64,000 bases of DNA from Papilionanthe hookeriana x Papilionanthe teres (GCA_022702705.1 CM040430.1:76697239-76761238), one strand, 5' to 3'. Counted from the first letter of the stretch, positions 34,683-46,670 are shown. Numbers and translations are program-made. The notes: a model not told the origin generated them from the letters alone.

Positions 34683-37025
34683 CTGATCTCTCTCTCCTTA
34701 GTGCTTAGGATCTAGCCATAGGTTTTCCCTTTGACTATCCTAGAGGACTAGAAATGGGACCCACCACTTAGAAATTCAAACACTTCTTGGCTCCCTTCAA
34801 ACCCCACAATTTTGATTGTAAACCCCCAGGCCACTTGGAGGGTTAAGATCAAATGTGGAGGTTTAAAGGATAAGTTCCTATAGGACTCTTTGGCCTTAGG
34901 AGTACCCTGGGTGGTCTGGTCCTGGTGAGGGTAAGCTTGCACACACCACACTCTCACACACATTCTAAACCCTGAAACTACTTTAACCAAACTCAACTCT
35001 CTGACTCATGTAGGTGATTCATATGAATGGACCTTAAACCCTAAGCCCCTGGCTAAGAGGGTTAGGAACAACATATTGAGTGCCTAAAATGAGTCCTCTC
35101 ATGGCTCTTGTAAGCTTAATATGACTCCATGGCTCAATCAAATTGTTTCATTTCACTCACACTTAATCAATCTCCTTTTTTCCCAAATTTCAATTTTTGA
35201 CCCCCGGGACCCTAAACCCACCAAACCTACCAAATGCCCTTGAAATTGCCCAAAATTTGCAAAGTTGCCTAAATTACCCAAAATCCCTCAAAATCAATCC
35301 TAAATATTCTCCACCACTTAAATTGATCATCCATGGCCAAATATACCAAAATTTCCAAAAATACCCTCCCAATACCCTCAAAATACACAAAATACCCTTT
35401 AACCCAAAAAAATACAAAAATTCCAAAAAATTCCTAGAAAATTTCAACAAATCCCAAATATTCCCAATTTCATTTTGTTCAACTACACCATAGGCAACTT
35501 TGTCAATTTAGCCCACTTTTACTAAAATCCCCAATTTGACCCTTTTTTAACCTAAAATGAACCCAATGTCAAACCAAATCAACCCAATTGATCCCAATTT
35601 TGATCCAATTTAGTTCTAAACTTCAATTTAATATCCCCAATATCAATTTGAACCAAATCCAAACCCAATTTTATCAACATATGATTTCAATTTTAATTTG
35701 AAGCCTAAAAGCCCAATTTTGGCTCATGACCTAAACTTAGCCCAAACCAACCCAAGTCAACTCCAATTAGCCCCAAATCTTTTCTAAAACCTTCCTAACA
35801 TCCCCACAAACAAAAAACTAACTTGATTTGCCCCAAATTTAGACCTAAACTCCACCCAAGCCTAACCCAAACCAAAATTTCCTAAATTGGCCTAAACCAA
35901 TCATAAACCCAAACAAGTCCAAATCCCAAATTAAGACCCAACCAAAAATCGGAAACTCTTTGTTAAACCCCATAAACCTTTTGCAACATTAATTTTACAT
36001 CAAACCCAACATTAACCCAACCTTGGCCCAAGTTAGCCCAATTTGACCCACTTTGACCCTATTGTTGATGAAGCCCAAATTAAACCCAATTCAACTCAAA
36101 ATCACCCCAAACTTGTTCCAAATCACTCATGGCACATTCCTAAACCAATTTCAACATTTATTTGACACAACCCTTCACCAAATTTTCACCCATCAATTTT
36201 TTTTAAAAACCTAAAAGCCCACTTTCCTAAAGAATTTTAAAAGCCCATCTTCACCAAATTTAAAAAAGCCCAAAAATCCATTCTAAAGTCCATATGACAC
36301 TCTTCTTCATCATGCATTAAATTAAAACCATCCCTAAGTTCCAATTGATCATCAAATTATTCTAAATCAAGAAACATGCCAATTTCCCCTAAATTCATTA
36401 AAAATGCCAAAACCCATTTTTATGAAAATAAGCCAAACTTTTCCCAAGCCATGGGCAAGCCAAATGAAGCCATTCACAAGCCATATGAAGCCATGAGATC
36501 TTTGACACCTCATCAAGCCATTAATGCCAAGAAGAGGGGGTTCTTTCTTAACCCTTCACTAAACCTTTTTAACCCCATTTATGCTACACTCTAAACCAAG
36601 CTTAGCCACCTCACCATGGATATAGACCTCACCACCTTCTCTTGGCTGACCCAAATGATTCCTTTCAGCCCAAAATCAGGTTTTGGGGGGTGCACCTAGC
36701 CCAAAAGCATGGTTTGACCAAACCAAACCCAAAATGAGCCCTACCACATTCCACTTTAATCAAACCAATTTACACATGGCCAAAGCCAATTGAGTTCACC
36801 AAACCCCAGCCCTGACCTCACTGGTCAAGATGGTGACCCATGCCTGGCCGACCTGCCACCACAGCCGCCGGAAAACGCCATGGCCGAGAGCTCCATGTGA
36901 GCCAAACTTTCAAATTCTTCCTTGCTGAGTTGCCTCAACCCCATTGGACTCCACAGCTGTTCTTCCCTTGCACTGAGCAGCTGATCCCAAGCTCTAACTC
37001 CCCCTGGGAGGCCCTCCAGCCATGC

Positions 37026-37034
37026 CTATTTAAA
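37026..37034 (+). promoter_or_regulatory. TATA-like box of X2
   Basis: CTATTTAAA lies after CCATGC. It is conserved in position in X1, X3 and X4. A GC-poor leader with many CCAAA and CTTC motifs follows. Confidence 0.5.
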
Positions 37035-40000
37035 CACCACCACCTCTCGGCCAAAGAAGGTGCTGAACCAAACCTTACCAAAACTCTTCCAAAATCACTC
37101 CACACTATTCTCCTAGCATAGAGCACTTGATCTCCACTGAAATCCAGCCCTAATTTCCCCTCTGTGAGCTCAATTTCTGAGTTCAATTTCAAGCCCAAAA
37201 CTAGGACACTTCATCACAGTGAGTCAATCCCCAAATTTATTGACTCTACACCTTCACCAGACCAAGAGAAGAAATCCCCCAGCAAAAGCCCCCTCACCAG
37301 GCCAGCCATTCTCTCTATCGGCCAAGCTTTGAAATCGGGCTTGGTGGAAATCAGGTCTAGACATTTCACCAGGACCAGAGGCTTTATCCCTAGGCTCCTC
37401 CAGCTCCAACGAATGTGCTGAGCACATTCAGTTGAGGCTCCACCTCCTGAACCAAGGCATGGAAACTCTTCCTTCCCGAAATCTTCTTTTGATTCTCCAT
37501 TTTGTTTGAGTCAATTTCAATACATGATAGCCGTACAGATATGTTCGTCTCGTCGAGAGGAGTTCATAGAGCATAATAACGTGTAATTTAGTTAAGTATC
37601 GAGCGAGATATTAAACCTAGAAGGTGGACGGTTCTCGGGTAGGGGCACCTGGGGATGATGAACGGATGCCTTCCATTAGCGCGTGTATCGAATGGATGGT
37701 CCAGATCGAGCCGGATCAAGATATGAGACGGAACCGCGGAGCCGCGTAGCGCTGAGGTGGTAGGCAACGTCTAATGGGAGCACACCGCGTGGAGTTTCGG
37801 ATCTGCCGAGGATGACGGGGCGCCGCGTGGATAAGTAGAAAAATAGGGTATTTTCTGATTTATTTAAATACCGTAACTTGAAAAATCCATATCTTTGCAT
37901 AGAAAAATCATAAAAATAAATTAAAAATACCCTCTTGCTCAGTGAATAGACGAGAATAATGTGGAAAAAAAATTAAGTTGTTTTGTTAAGTATTTTATTT
38001 TTAATTAATTATTTACTGATTTCAATATTTTAATTCTCCATTCATGCATATAATTCACTATGGCATGAGACCATAGTGCTTTTGTAGCCTCTATCTTTGG
38101 GAACATTCCCTGAATTTTCTAAGGCCAGAGGCCATCTCTATGGTAAGTTATTAATTTTCCAAATTTATGTGCCTATTTTGACATTTTAATTCCAATAATT
38201 AGCATGTTTCTTAATAAATTCTAAGAAAATTAGGGGAGGTAGCTTATGACTAGAGGACCCTAGGAAAATTATGGTTTGATTTAAATCCTTAAAAATAACC
38301 CTAATTAGTCCAAACACTCAAATTTGAATTTTAATTAATTTGAAGAAACCACACATCAAAATTACTTGAAAACAATTCTCCACTGTCACTTCAGATGTAG
38401 AGAACCTCATATAAAAATTTCAAGTCAATTGAAAATGATTTACCACATTAAATGAATTAATTAAGTGACATAACTATTTTGAAAATTAAAAAATTCATAA
38501 AACCAAAGATATATTTTAAAAATTCACCAAATTGGTTTTATGGGCTCTCTGATGTCAGAGGAGTCGAAGAAAATTAAAATTGGAATTTTCTAAAAAACTT
38601 CATTTTTAATCATATTTTCAATATTTTAATAATTAAAAAATAATAAAAATTACAAAAATATTAAAAATCATAAAAATGTCATATTTTGCTTCCTAATCAG
38701 TTAGGAATCAACCAAATATTTTTCCTAAGTCCAGAGTTAAGATATTGAATTTTAAAGGCTTAAGACAATTTTTAATATTAAAAAATGAATTTCCAACCTT
38801 TTTACGAAATTAATTCCAATAAATCAAAGAAAAATCAGAAAATATAAAATTTGTTTTTCTGAGTTTCTTAAGGTTAGAGAGATTTAAGAAAAATATAAAA
38901 CTTAATTTTCAACTTCAATTTTATTTTATAATTAATTAATACTCCAAAACTCAAAATATTTATAATAAATCAAATATAATTCAAAAAATTACCAAAATTG
39001 GTCCAAGTGGTCCTCTGGTCAATAGGAATATCCCATAATTTTCTTAAGAACAGAAACTTTACCTTGATCATGTTGTTGAATTTTCATTGAAAATCCTTAT
39101 TTTTATCAAAATAATAATATAAATTAAATTAAAAACAGAAAAAACACATTTTTTTTCCTCTAATGTCTTAATTGACATGTGAGTGAAGTGACAGAAAAAT
39201 TTCAAGTTCATTTGAGCTTAATTTGACGACTTATGAAATAAATAAGCCTAAAGGGGCATAAAGGTAATTAAAGGATTTTAACCCTAATTAATATTTAGGT
39301 TTAATCAAAAGGGAAGGTAAAAATATTTGATCTTAATCTTCTCTTGGATGATTGAAACTTAGGGAATAAAGGGGTAGAAACCCATTGATCACTTGAAAAA
39401 TATCAAAAATGGAACTTTAATTAATTAAATCATTTAAATTTTGGGAGAATAATTAAAATTTTGGATTATTAGGGATGTGACTTAAGAAGATACCAATTCT
39501 TTAATTTAAAATCCCTAAATGAATCACTTTAATAAAATTTAACTCTTAATTAAACTTAAGATGATAATTAAATAATTAAAAGGAAAATAACCCTTAATTA
39601 AATTAAAGCTTAAAACATTAGGTGATTTGATAATCAAATTAAATTAAATTTTAAACATTTAAAATTAATTTGAAAACACTTAAGAACAAACTTAAAACAA
39701 ATTTAAAACCTTAAGTAATTTCAAAACAATTCATAATTAAAATATAAAAAAATCAAACTAATTAAAATCAACCTAAAGTATTATAATTAATCCAAATCAA
39801 GCCATCAAAATTCAACAAAAATAAGAAATTTAAACACCTCTTTCAACCTAAGCAAATTTAAAATGGTAAAATTAATCTAAAATATTAAGATCATTTAAAA
39901 TATAAAGGCTTAATAGAATTAAAAGAACTTGAACACTATTCCAAACTTAAAATTATTAATTAAAATTTTATAACTAAACCAAATCACCTTGAATCATCAA

Positions 40001-40892
40001 TTCCAATTTTAAATTGTTAAAATCTTCAACGAATTAATTTGCCCCTAAAGGCTTTTATTATTATAACTCTTAGACAAAGCATCAAGTGAAATGTCACTTT
40101 ACTCACAAGGATGATCAAACATCCTAATTCACTGAGCAAGAGTAACCCGGGTGGTTGATTCATCACCACAATGAAACTAACTGAACTCAAAATAATCCCT
40201 AAAATGTTTAAGAAGATGTTCAGAATTCAATTCCGAGCACTTCCCTAACTTGATGGGATGTTTTAAAGGAAGAGTGAGTCTTCATTGTTCTTTGATGAAG
40301 AAAATCATCCTTAATAAAACACAAGAACCTAAACATCATAGGAATTGACTAGCTATAGGATTAGGATTTTGGTAGACAACCAAAACCTTCCCTTAGCTTT
40401 ACCTAGGTGTTACTTGTTGCAATTACATAAATGCCTTAACATGTGTTTTAAGTGCAGGTAAAAAATGACAGGAATGCTCATCAGGTACGTGTTTATGTTT
40501 ATTGCAATTTACATTTAGCAGTTTATTAAATGTCTTACTTTCTCGCACTTATAAATGCATGAAAAATGATCGAACCCAGCATGTTTAAACAACTCAAAAT
40601 TTAATCACCAACAAAACAAAACTACAATTACAACTAAAATTAAAACGTCTCATTGGATGATCGGGAATCTCTCGGAGGATGTAACCTACGTGTTGCTAAC
40701 GGGATTTCCCACGGTCTAAATGAAAGTGTAGAACTCATTCATTTGAGTTTAGAAAATTCATTTGGGCTGAGTGAATCCGATGAAAATAACGGTGCCGGGA
40801 TGACGCAACCGTGGGATCTTAATCGGTTGTGCTTAATCAACTTTAAGATTTGTTTCAATTAAAATACTAAGTCATCTTAATTTTCAACCTCT

Positions 40893-41111
40893 CTAAAACA
40901 AAACACTTCTCTCATCTCTGAATTGCCACTTTCTAAAACTAAATATCTGCAACAACAAGGAGCTTGGAGCATAGTGGGTAGCACGGCCATCGTCGTCAGC
41001 AAAATTGGAATCTACATCAGCAAAACCTTTCCTAGTTTTAAATAACCAAGCCATAGGATTTCGAGGTAGTTTGCTTAGTGCAACATAAATCCTCAGCTTT
41101 TCGTTAGGCAT
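40893..41111 (-). other. short conserved frame of family X (strand opposite the TATA box)
   Basis: On the minus strand this 72-codon frame contains YVALSKLPRNPMAWL and ADDDGRATHYAPSS. The matching stretch in X3 (59130-59185) reads YVALGKLPRSPMA and in X1 YVAL, then an LTR insertion, then PRSPMA. An upstream similar motif YVVPNDYLGILRPVRA occurs in X2 and IPDDNLKILRRVRA in X3. I do not recognise the protein. The strand is opposite to the promoter, so it may be an old coding remnant or chance conservation of DNA. Confidence 0.3.
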
Positions 41112-41935
41112 TTACATAATCATATTGTGTAACTTAAGCCCTAACCGGTCTTAGGATTCCGAGGTAGTCGTTCGGTACGACATAAGCCCTCACATCTTCG
41201 AGGCTATTTGTATGATCATATCATACAAGTATAAGTCCTAATTAATTAAAATTGGCAGTATTACAACATTAAATAAACTCTCAAATTGAAGCTAAATAAT
41301 AGGATAGTCGGGAAGTCACCGAAGTTCACTTCGGGTCCGTGACATCCCCTACTCTTCCTTTGGATTCTTAAAATAAACTGTTCCAAATTTGAGTTATTCC
41401 CTATTGAAACTTCCAGAGTCCAATTGTTTGAAATCCTTAAACTTTAAAATTCTTGAGATCAAAATCACTGATCATTATCGAGAGTTTTCTTAAGTGTCTT
41501 CGGACATTTAGGATGTAATTAACTATAGGGGCTTGCCCTTATAGGGAACTTTAAGAACCCATGTAATATAGACCCTGCTTAATTCATTTATATTAAGCGA
41601 GAGAACTCGTTCGGCTTATAAAATTGGTTCGCAGACCAAACGGATGTCACAATTCTTTTAGTTTATTTAATTGAGCCCCACCATCAAACAGTGTGTCTAT
41701 TCCTCGGGATAAATACACGGCTTATGATGTAGCGCTTGTTTATATAAACTCTTTGGGATGTGAGATCAGTTTGATTTCACATCTTAAAGTTTTCAAACTT
41801 AAACTTATTTTCAAAAAAATCAAATGTTACTTTCTAAATTATATATATTTAAATTAAATTTAAAATCTAAAATTCACCGACAACTTCTGTAGGCGACCCC
41901 CATTTTTCAAAACATAACCTAAAAATATGCCGACA

Positions 41936-42993
41936 GGACAAAAGCAACAGTGGGGTCAACAAATATGGAACAAATTTTTATCTCCGTTTATGTCATTTTT
42001 TTATTGGAAGCTCTTTCATAAACTTCTCCCCACTTATGACATATTAAAACTTAATGGATTTAGGGGCCCCTCCTGCTGTAGCTTCTGCAAATGTGAAGAA
42101 GAGACCCTGTCTCATCATTTCTTCAGTTGTCCCTTTGTTCAGGATGTTTGGCAGATTTTTTTATCCCATCTCAAACTTCAGACCATCACCCTCACATGGT
42201 TGTCCTTCTCCAATTGCGGGCAAGAATGGTATAAGCAACATTTAAATAGTATTCCATGTATTATAGCTTGGTTTGTATGGATGGCTAGGAACCACCTCAA
42301 ATTTGATGAAACGCCTCAGCTAACACATTTAGTTGCCACCAACTGCCTCTCTTTTATTAGGAAGCAGGTTCTGTGGAAAATTTTTCCCAATTTGATTCCC
42401 CATGTTCTGCACTCCCCTCCCCTACTTCTCTTTTATTAGTCTATTGGCATAAACCTGGCAAAGGTTGGATCAAAATTAATACTGATGGTAGTTATCTTTT
42501 TCCTCATGCTGGTATTGGGGTAGTCTTCAGAAATTGAAATGGGCACTGCTTTCTCTGTTTTCAATCTCCTGTTTTTGTTAGGGAAGCCTTGGAAGCTGAA
42601 GCTTTGGCTATCCTTTGGGTCCTGATCTTTGCTCATAGAGGACAGCTCAATAGAATCATCGTAGAATCAGACTCTCAACTGCTTTTCAATATTCTAACAC
42701 ATAGAACTCCTTGTCCATGCTTCTTAATACCCTGGTTTCAAAAAGTTGCACAGATTTCAAATCTTCTTACAGTTCACTTTCAATTAAATTACAGGGAAGG
42801 TAACAAGCCTGCAAATTGGCTTGCTAAGACTGCTATGCACTCTGAAATTCCTGCTGTCACTAATCTATTATCTCCAACTCTTTTGTTTTTACTTGAAGGA
42901 GATCTCTTAGGCCTTCCCTACCTCAGAATTTTACCCTCTACCCCCACTATTGTTTCTCATGGAGTAGTGATTTGCGGGAGGTGTCATATTTGA
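41936..42993 (+). pseudogene. LINE ORF2 C-terminus: zf-RVT and RNase H, fragment 3
   Basis: The fragment opens in frame with fragment 2. WGQQIWNKF and FFYWKLFHKLLPTYDILKLN lead into CSFCKCEEETLSHHFFSCPF, the Cys/His cluster of the zf-RVT domain. After a frame change near 42440 comes RNase H: KINTDGSYL with the first Asp, a TGA stop at 42537-42539, LEAEALAIL with the Glu, VESDSQLL with the second Asp, and REGNKPANWLAK. RNase H would remove the RNA strand during reverse transcription. The order zf-RVT then RNase H is typical of plant L1-like elements. Confidence 0.8.
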
Positions 42994-43342
42994 GAAACAT
43001 GCAGGATTCTCTATCAGTTTGGCCTGACTTCATTCATGAAGGGGGATGGCTCCTTAGGCTATTTGGTATATTTGTCCTTATGGTTATACTTTCTCCTTTT
43101 GGTACATTGGTATACTTGTAATTTTGTGGGCTTTTGTATTTGAGGTTATACTTTTTTTGTTGGGTTGAGTTGTAATGTGGAGTAAGGAACCCCCTAGAAA
43201 CTATCATGTTTTCTTTTTTGTATTAGATGGGGATCCTTTTTTTGCTTTTTTGTATTTCTTTCTTATATTAACATGTAGGGAGCCATAAGCCCCTCCTTTC
43301 CCTCAATATATATATATATACACATATATATTCTTTCAAAAA
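42994..43342 (+). other. 3' untranslated region and tail of the LINE
   Basis: T-rich sequence with short GGGG and TTGTATTT motifs ends in CCTCAATATATATATATACA and CTTTCAAAA. Downstream from about 43343 the sequence matches segment A, which lacks this tail, so this is the 3' border of the LINE. Confidence 0.6.
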
Positions 43343-43646
43343 TGTAATCTAATGAATTATTTTCTTAACAAAAATTTATATATTTCTGGTTTTAAATTAT
43401 ATATGAAATTAATTAATATTTTTAACTTATCATTTTAAAATAAATTAAATCAGATTGTCTACAAGTGATATAAATATTGCAAGATTTGTATTGAGCTTTT
43501 GCTTCTGCTGCCAATAGCAACCATCATAGCATATTTAACTGAAAACAAGCGGTCAATAATTTAAGATTGTGTGTATCCTCTTGGCTTCTTTTGCAATAAT
43601 TTAATATCATTATGGATCCTTCAAGTTAGCTGTTCTTAACATATCT

Positions 43647-43650
<4 letters not shown>

Positions 43651-43735
<85 letters not shown>
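43651..43735 (+). repeat. (TA)n, long allele
   Basis: About 42 TA units, against about ten at the matching site in segment A (11605-11624). Confidence 0.95.
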
Positions 43736-43738
<3 letters not shown>

Positions 43739-44019
43739 ATCCATATATAAATTATGGTTTATTACATTCAATTCTAAGAAAAAACATAATATGCCCTATC
43801 TATTTCTTCCACCACTTTAGAATTAGCAGTCGCTGGGCATATATGGGAAACTGTTTAGGTTAATAAATAACACAAAACTACTAAGATTAGATATGTAGAC
43901 AAACAAAACGAACAAATAATAACAACCAAATAATATAGTTCTAATATTACCGTAACATATTTACATATACTTATTAATAAGTGACTACCCAGTTTCATAG
44001 AAGGCCACTAATAACTAGA

Positions 44020-45842
44020 GGCATAATTCTGCATCCCTCGTACACTTCACAAATCTCACATTTGCATTAACTCAACGTCACTTCCCACAAATACAAGAAT
44101 CTCATAATCTTCTACAATTCTCCACAAATTCACACAAATTGCACAGTTTCCCTTTTGAAATTCCACAAAGATTAACATCAAATTTCCCGCAATTCAAAAT
44201 TTCAAATCTTTCATGGATCGGTGCAAGGATTCCGACTCCTTCAAATTCACATTTTGGGGGTCGATGCAAGGATTTTGACTACCATACCCATGATATTCAA
44301 TGATCGGTGCAAGGATTCCGACTACTTTAACTTCACATTTCAGGCATCGATGCAAGGATTTCGACTCACATACCTATGATAGTCAATGAACGGTGCAAGG
44401 ATTCCGACTCCATCAAATTCACATTTCGAGGTCGATGCAAGGATTTTGACTCTCATATCCATGATATTCAAGGATCGATGCTAGGATTCTGATTCCTTAA
44501 AATTCCCACAAACTTTGCATTCTGTTCACAAGTATTCCACCTTCACGATGATCAAGGATCGGTGTAAGGATTCTGATTTCTTAAAATTTCCACATATTTC
44601 CATTCCTTCCTCAAGTTTTCCATAGTCATGCTGTTCTCCGGTCGATGTAAGTATTTCAATTCTCATTGATATGATATGATATTTGAGGGTCGATGCGAGG
44701 ATTTCGACTTCTCTCCCTATATTTCCATATCCTTCCCATAAGATTTCCACGCCCACGATATTCGGGGTCGATGCAAGGATTTCGACACATTTTCCCCTTA
44801 ATTTTTGCACCCTATCCTTAATTTTCCCACATTCAAGATATTTGAAAATCGGTGCAAGGATTCCGATTCTTTAAAAATTCCCTATATATTTCACATCCTA
44901 CCCACAAATTTTTCACGCCCACGATATTCAATGATCGGTGCAAGGATTCCAATTACTTAAGGTTTCCACATATTCGCACATCCTATTCACAAGTTTCTCG
45001 CATCCATGATATTTTCAGGATCGATGAAAGGATTTCAGTTCCAACACATGATGTTTTTGGGATCGATGCAAGGATTTCGATTCCAACGCACATGATATTC
45101 TTGAGGTCGATGCAAGGATTTCGATTCCCAAACATGATATCCTTGTGATCGATGCGAGGATTTCGATGCCCACACACACGACATTTGAGGGTCGACACAA
45201 GGATTTCGATGCTTCTCTTTCCTCTTTTTCACAAATTTCTCACATTCCCGATATTTTGAGATCGGTACAAAGATTCTGATTCTGACTCCAAGATTGGTAC
45301 CTAAATTCCAGTTCTCATTCATCGGGGTCAGTACATAAATTTTAATTCCCATCCTTCGAGATCGGTACCGAAATTCCGATTCTCTTTTTTGCACTCTCCA
45401 AAATTTAAATCTTCCACAAAATCAAAATCATAAAACAAATCAATTTCAAAATTCAAAATTCTTAAAATTTAAAAGTTTGAAATTAATATTAAAATGGAAA
45501 TCAAAATTGAAATCGAAATCGAATCCAATCAGGCCCCTTCAGAGTTGGGAAGCTTGAAACTCTTAGCTTCATGATAAACGTCTTCCATCTATTCATCCCC
45601 GGCGAGAGTTCTGGGATTTGAAAGTTTTCACCAAATAATTCCTGGCGAATGCTTTCTCACCAAATTGTACGTTCAGTTCTTTGGTAACTCGGACAGTTGT
45701 GTAGGTCTTGTTGATCTTATCAGTCAACGCCAATACGTGCGATGTGCTCGTCTGACACACCACACCTACTGGAGGTCTTTTTATTTACACACTTTTGTTA
45801 AGATTTAGTCTTTCTTTATGACTCTAGAACCTAGCCATAAGA
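44020..45842. repeat. B-specific 1.8-kb insert flanked by 17-bp direct repeats
   Basis: GGCCACTAATAACTAGA (44003-44019) and GGCCGCTAATAACTAGA (45843-45859) flank it with one mismatch. Segment A has a single related site, GGCCGCTAATAACTA, at about 11893. The insert holds a CA-rich start (44040-44210), the 43-bp hairpin array (44217-45385), and a unique end (45386-45842) with no gene. It could be an insertion with a long target duplication, or sequence deleted from A between the repeats. Confidence 0.65.
44217..45385 (+). repeat. 43-bp array of hairpin units with loop TGCAAGGATT
   Basis: I count about 22 units. The first starts are 44217, 44260, 44303, 44346, 44389, 44431 and 44474, a period of 43. 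Later starts are 42-45 or about 84 apart. Each has a four- or five-base stem around a ten-base loop: GTCGA TGCAAGGATT TCGAC or ATCGG TGCAAGGATT CCGAT. When the base before the loop is A the base after it is usually T; when it is G the partner is C. The first six units alternate the two types. Translations on both strands show VDARIST-like or EILAST-like repeats, an effect of the array. Confidence 0.9.
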
Positions 45843-46090
45843 GGCCGCTAATAACTAGAAGCGAGTAGAATAGTTAATCGAAGTTCAAAATAATTTAGTA
45901 TGTTAATTCAATTGACACATATGTATAAAGAAGTAAATGGAGGCTCACTAATTATTGTTTACCACGTGAGAAACTACCTAAAAAACACAAAAAATTTATT
46001 TTCAATTTTAGAATATAATTATGTTGCAAAACAATCATTAAATAAGCTATATTGTATTTCAAATGTATATATTATAATTTAAAAATATAT

Positions 46091-46670
46091 AGGCTCTTTT
46101 TTAACTTTATTGTTTTTTTCTTTTATTTATTTATTTATTTTTTTTGCTATCATATATACATGCGAAGGTAAAAAATTCGACATCTAAATTTTTTTTACCA
46201 TCATTGTGAACAAAATAACTTTTTTTTGAAAAAAATTCAAAACACCTAAAAGATATTTCGAGTATTTTAAAAAACGACAACCTAAATTAACATATTTTAA
46301 ATTAAATCAAAATATAAATAAATTAAATTTAAATTAAAATTAAAAAATAACCTAGTCTTCTCTTTTCGGACCACAAGGTTGGAAATCTCTTTTAATGGTT
46401 TATATAGAAATCCTACACCATCGTCTACTCCAAACCAAATCCATAGAACATAATTTTCATAGAACTTCTTGAGATTAAAGTCCTCTCTAATAAAAGTAGT
46501 ATAACAGCTCTCAAATTAGACACATTTTCAATGAGTAATATATAAAAGAGAAGATGATAATAAATGTATTCTCTCCTCTATTTCTCTCACTTGAAACTCA
46601 TTATGTTAAGGTTATAAGTAGCAGCTTTTTAAGTTTCTAATAAAGAGACCTCTCGCTCTTACTTACTGTT
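46091..46670. other. B-specific stretch, AT-rich
   Basis: It is absent from segment A at the matching position (about 12108-12125). It contains T runs at 46130-46150, AT-rich sequence, and a more balanced part after 46360. I see no terminal repeats or coding frame. Confidence 0.45.

Larger units (their letters stand above)
34659..41935 (+). mobile_element. family X copy X2, complete, 7277 bp
   Basis: Ends TG...CA: TGTTGACCTCATTTTTGGTG at the left and CACCGACA with ATGCCGACA at the right. The 5-bp flanks are GGCCA and GGACA. The first ~2.3 kb is C-rich and almost free of G on the plus strand (35200-36800). CTATTTAAA at 37026 is followed by a leader, a GC-rich block (37640-37830), about 2 kb of AT-rich sequence, and the conserved ATAAGGGCAAGCCCC block in reverse (about 41520-41545). 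There are no direct terminal repeats, no primer site outside it, and no recognised protein. The ends fit an LTR, so a giant solo LTR is the simplest reading; a non-autonomous element is the alternative. Open frames at 36840-37121, 37164-37421 and 40653-40862 lack family features. Confidence 0.75.
31503..43342 (+). mobile_element. L1-like LINE, 5'-truncated, split by LTR F and X2
   Basis: The three pieces are 31503-32090, 33709-34658 and 41936-43342. They form one ORF2 C-terminal half: reverse transcriptase, the region after it, a zinc-knuckle-like zf-RVT segment and RNase H. Removing LTR F and X2 brings the pieces into the same frame at both joints. The endonuclease and ORF1 are absent; element D abuts the 5' side. 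The 3' end runs through an untranslated region rich in T and ends near a (TA)n and CAAAA tail at about 43300-43342, where segment B starts. Confidence 0.8.

Noticed and set aside
34748..34996. 82-residue minus-strand frame near the X2 start
   Set aside because: No counterpart in X4 and no domain features.
36840..37121. 93-residue frame starting MPGRPATTAAGK in X2
   Set aside because: It lies upstream of the TATA box, is not kept in X1, X3 or X4, and sits in Pro/Ser-biased C-rich sequence.
40653..40862. 69-residue plus-strand frame in X2
   Set aside because: The matching regions of X1 and X3 are conserved as DNA but do not keep this frame.
34659..41935. X2 as a Helitron (hairpin near a terminus)
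   Set aside because: It has a target duplication and TG...CA ends, and lacks the CTRR end and A/T insertion site.
44217..45385. CRISPR-like array (regular repeats with dyads and variable spacers)
   Set aside because: The context is a plant retroelement landscape, repeats are degenerate, spacing is not constant and there are no cas genes.
45035..45394. 119-residue minus-strand frame with Cys/Trp and EILAST-like repeats
   Set aside because: It is a reading of the 43-base hairpin array; overlapping frames on both strands show the same repeat.
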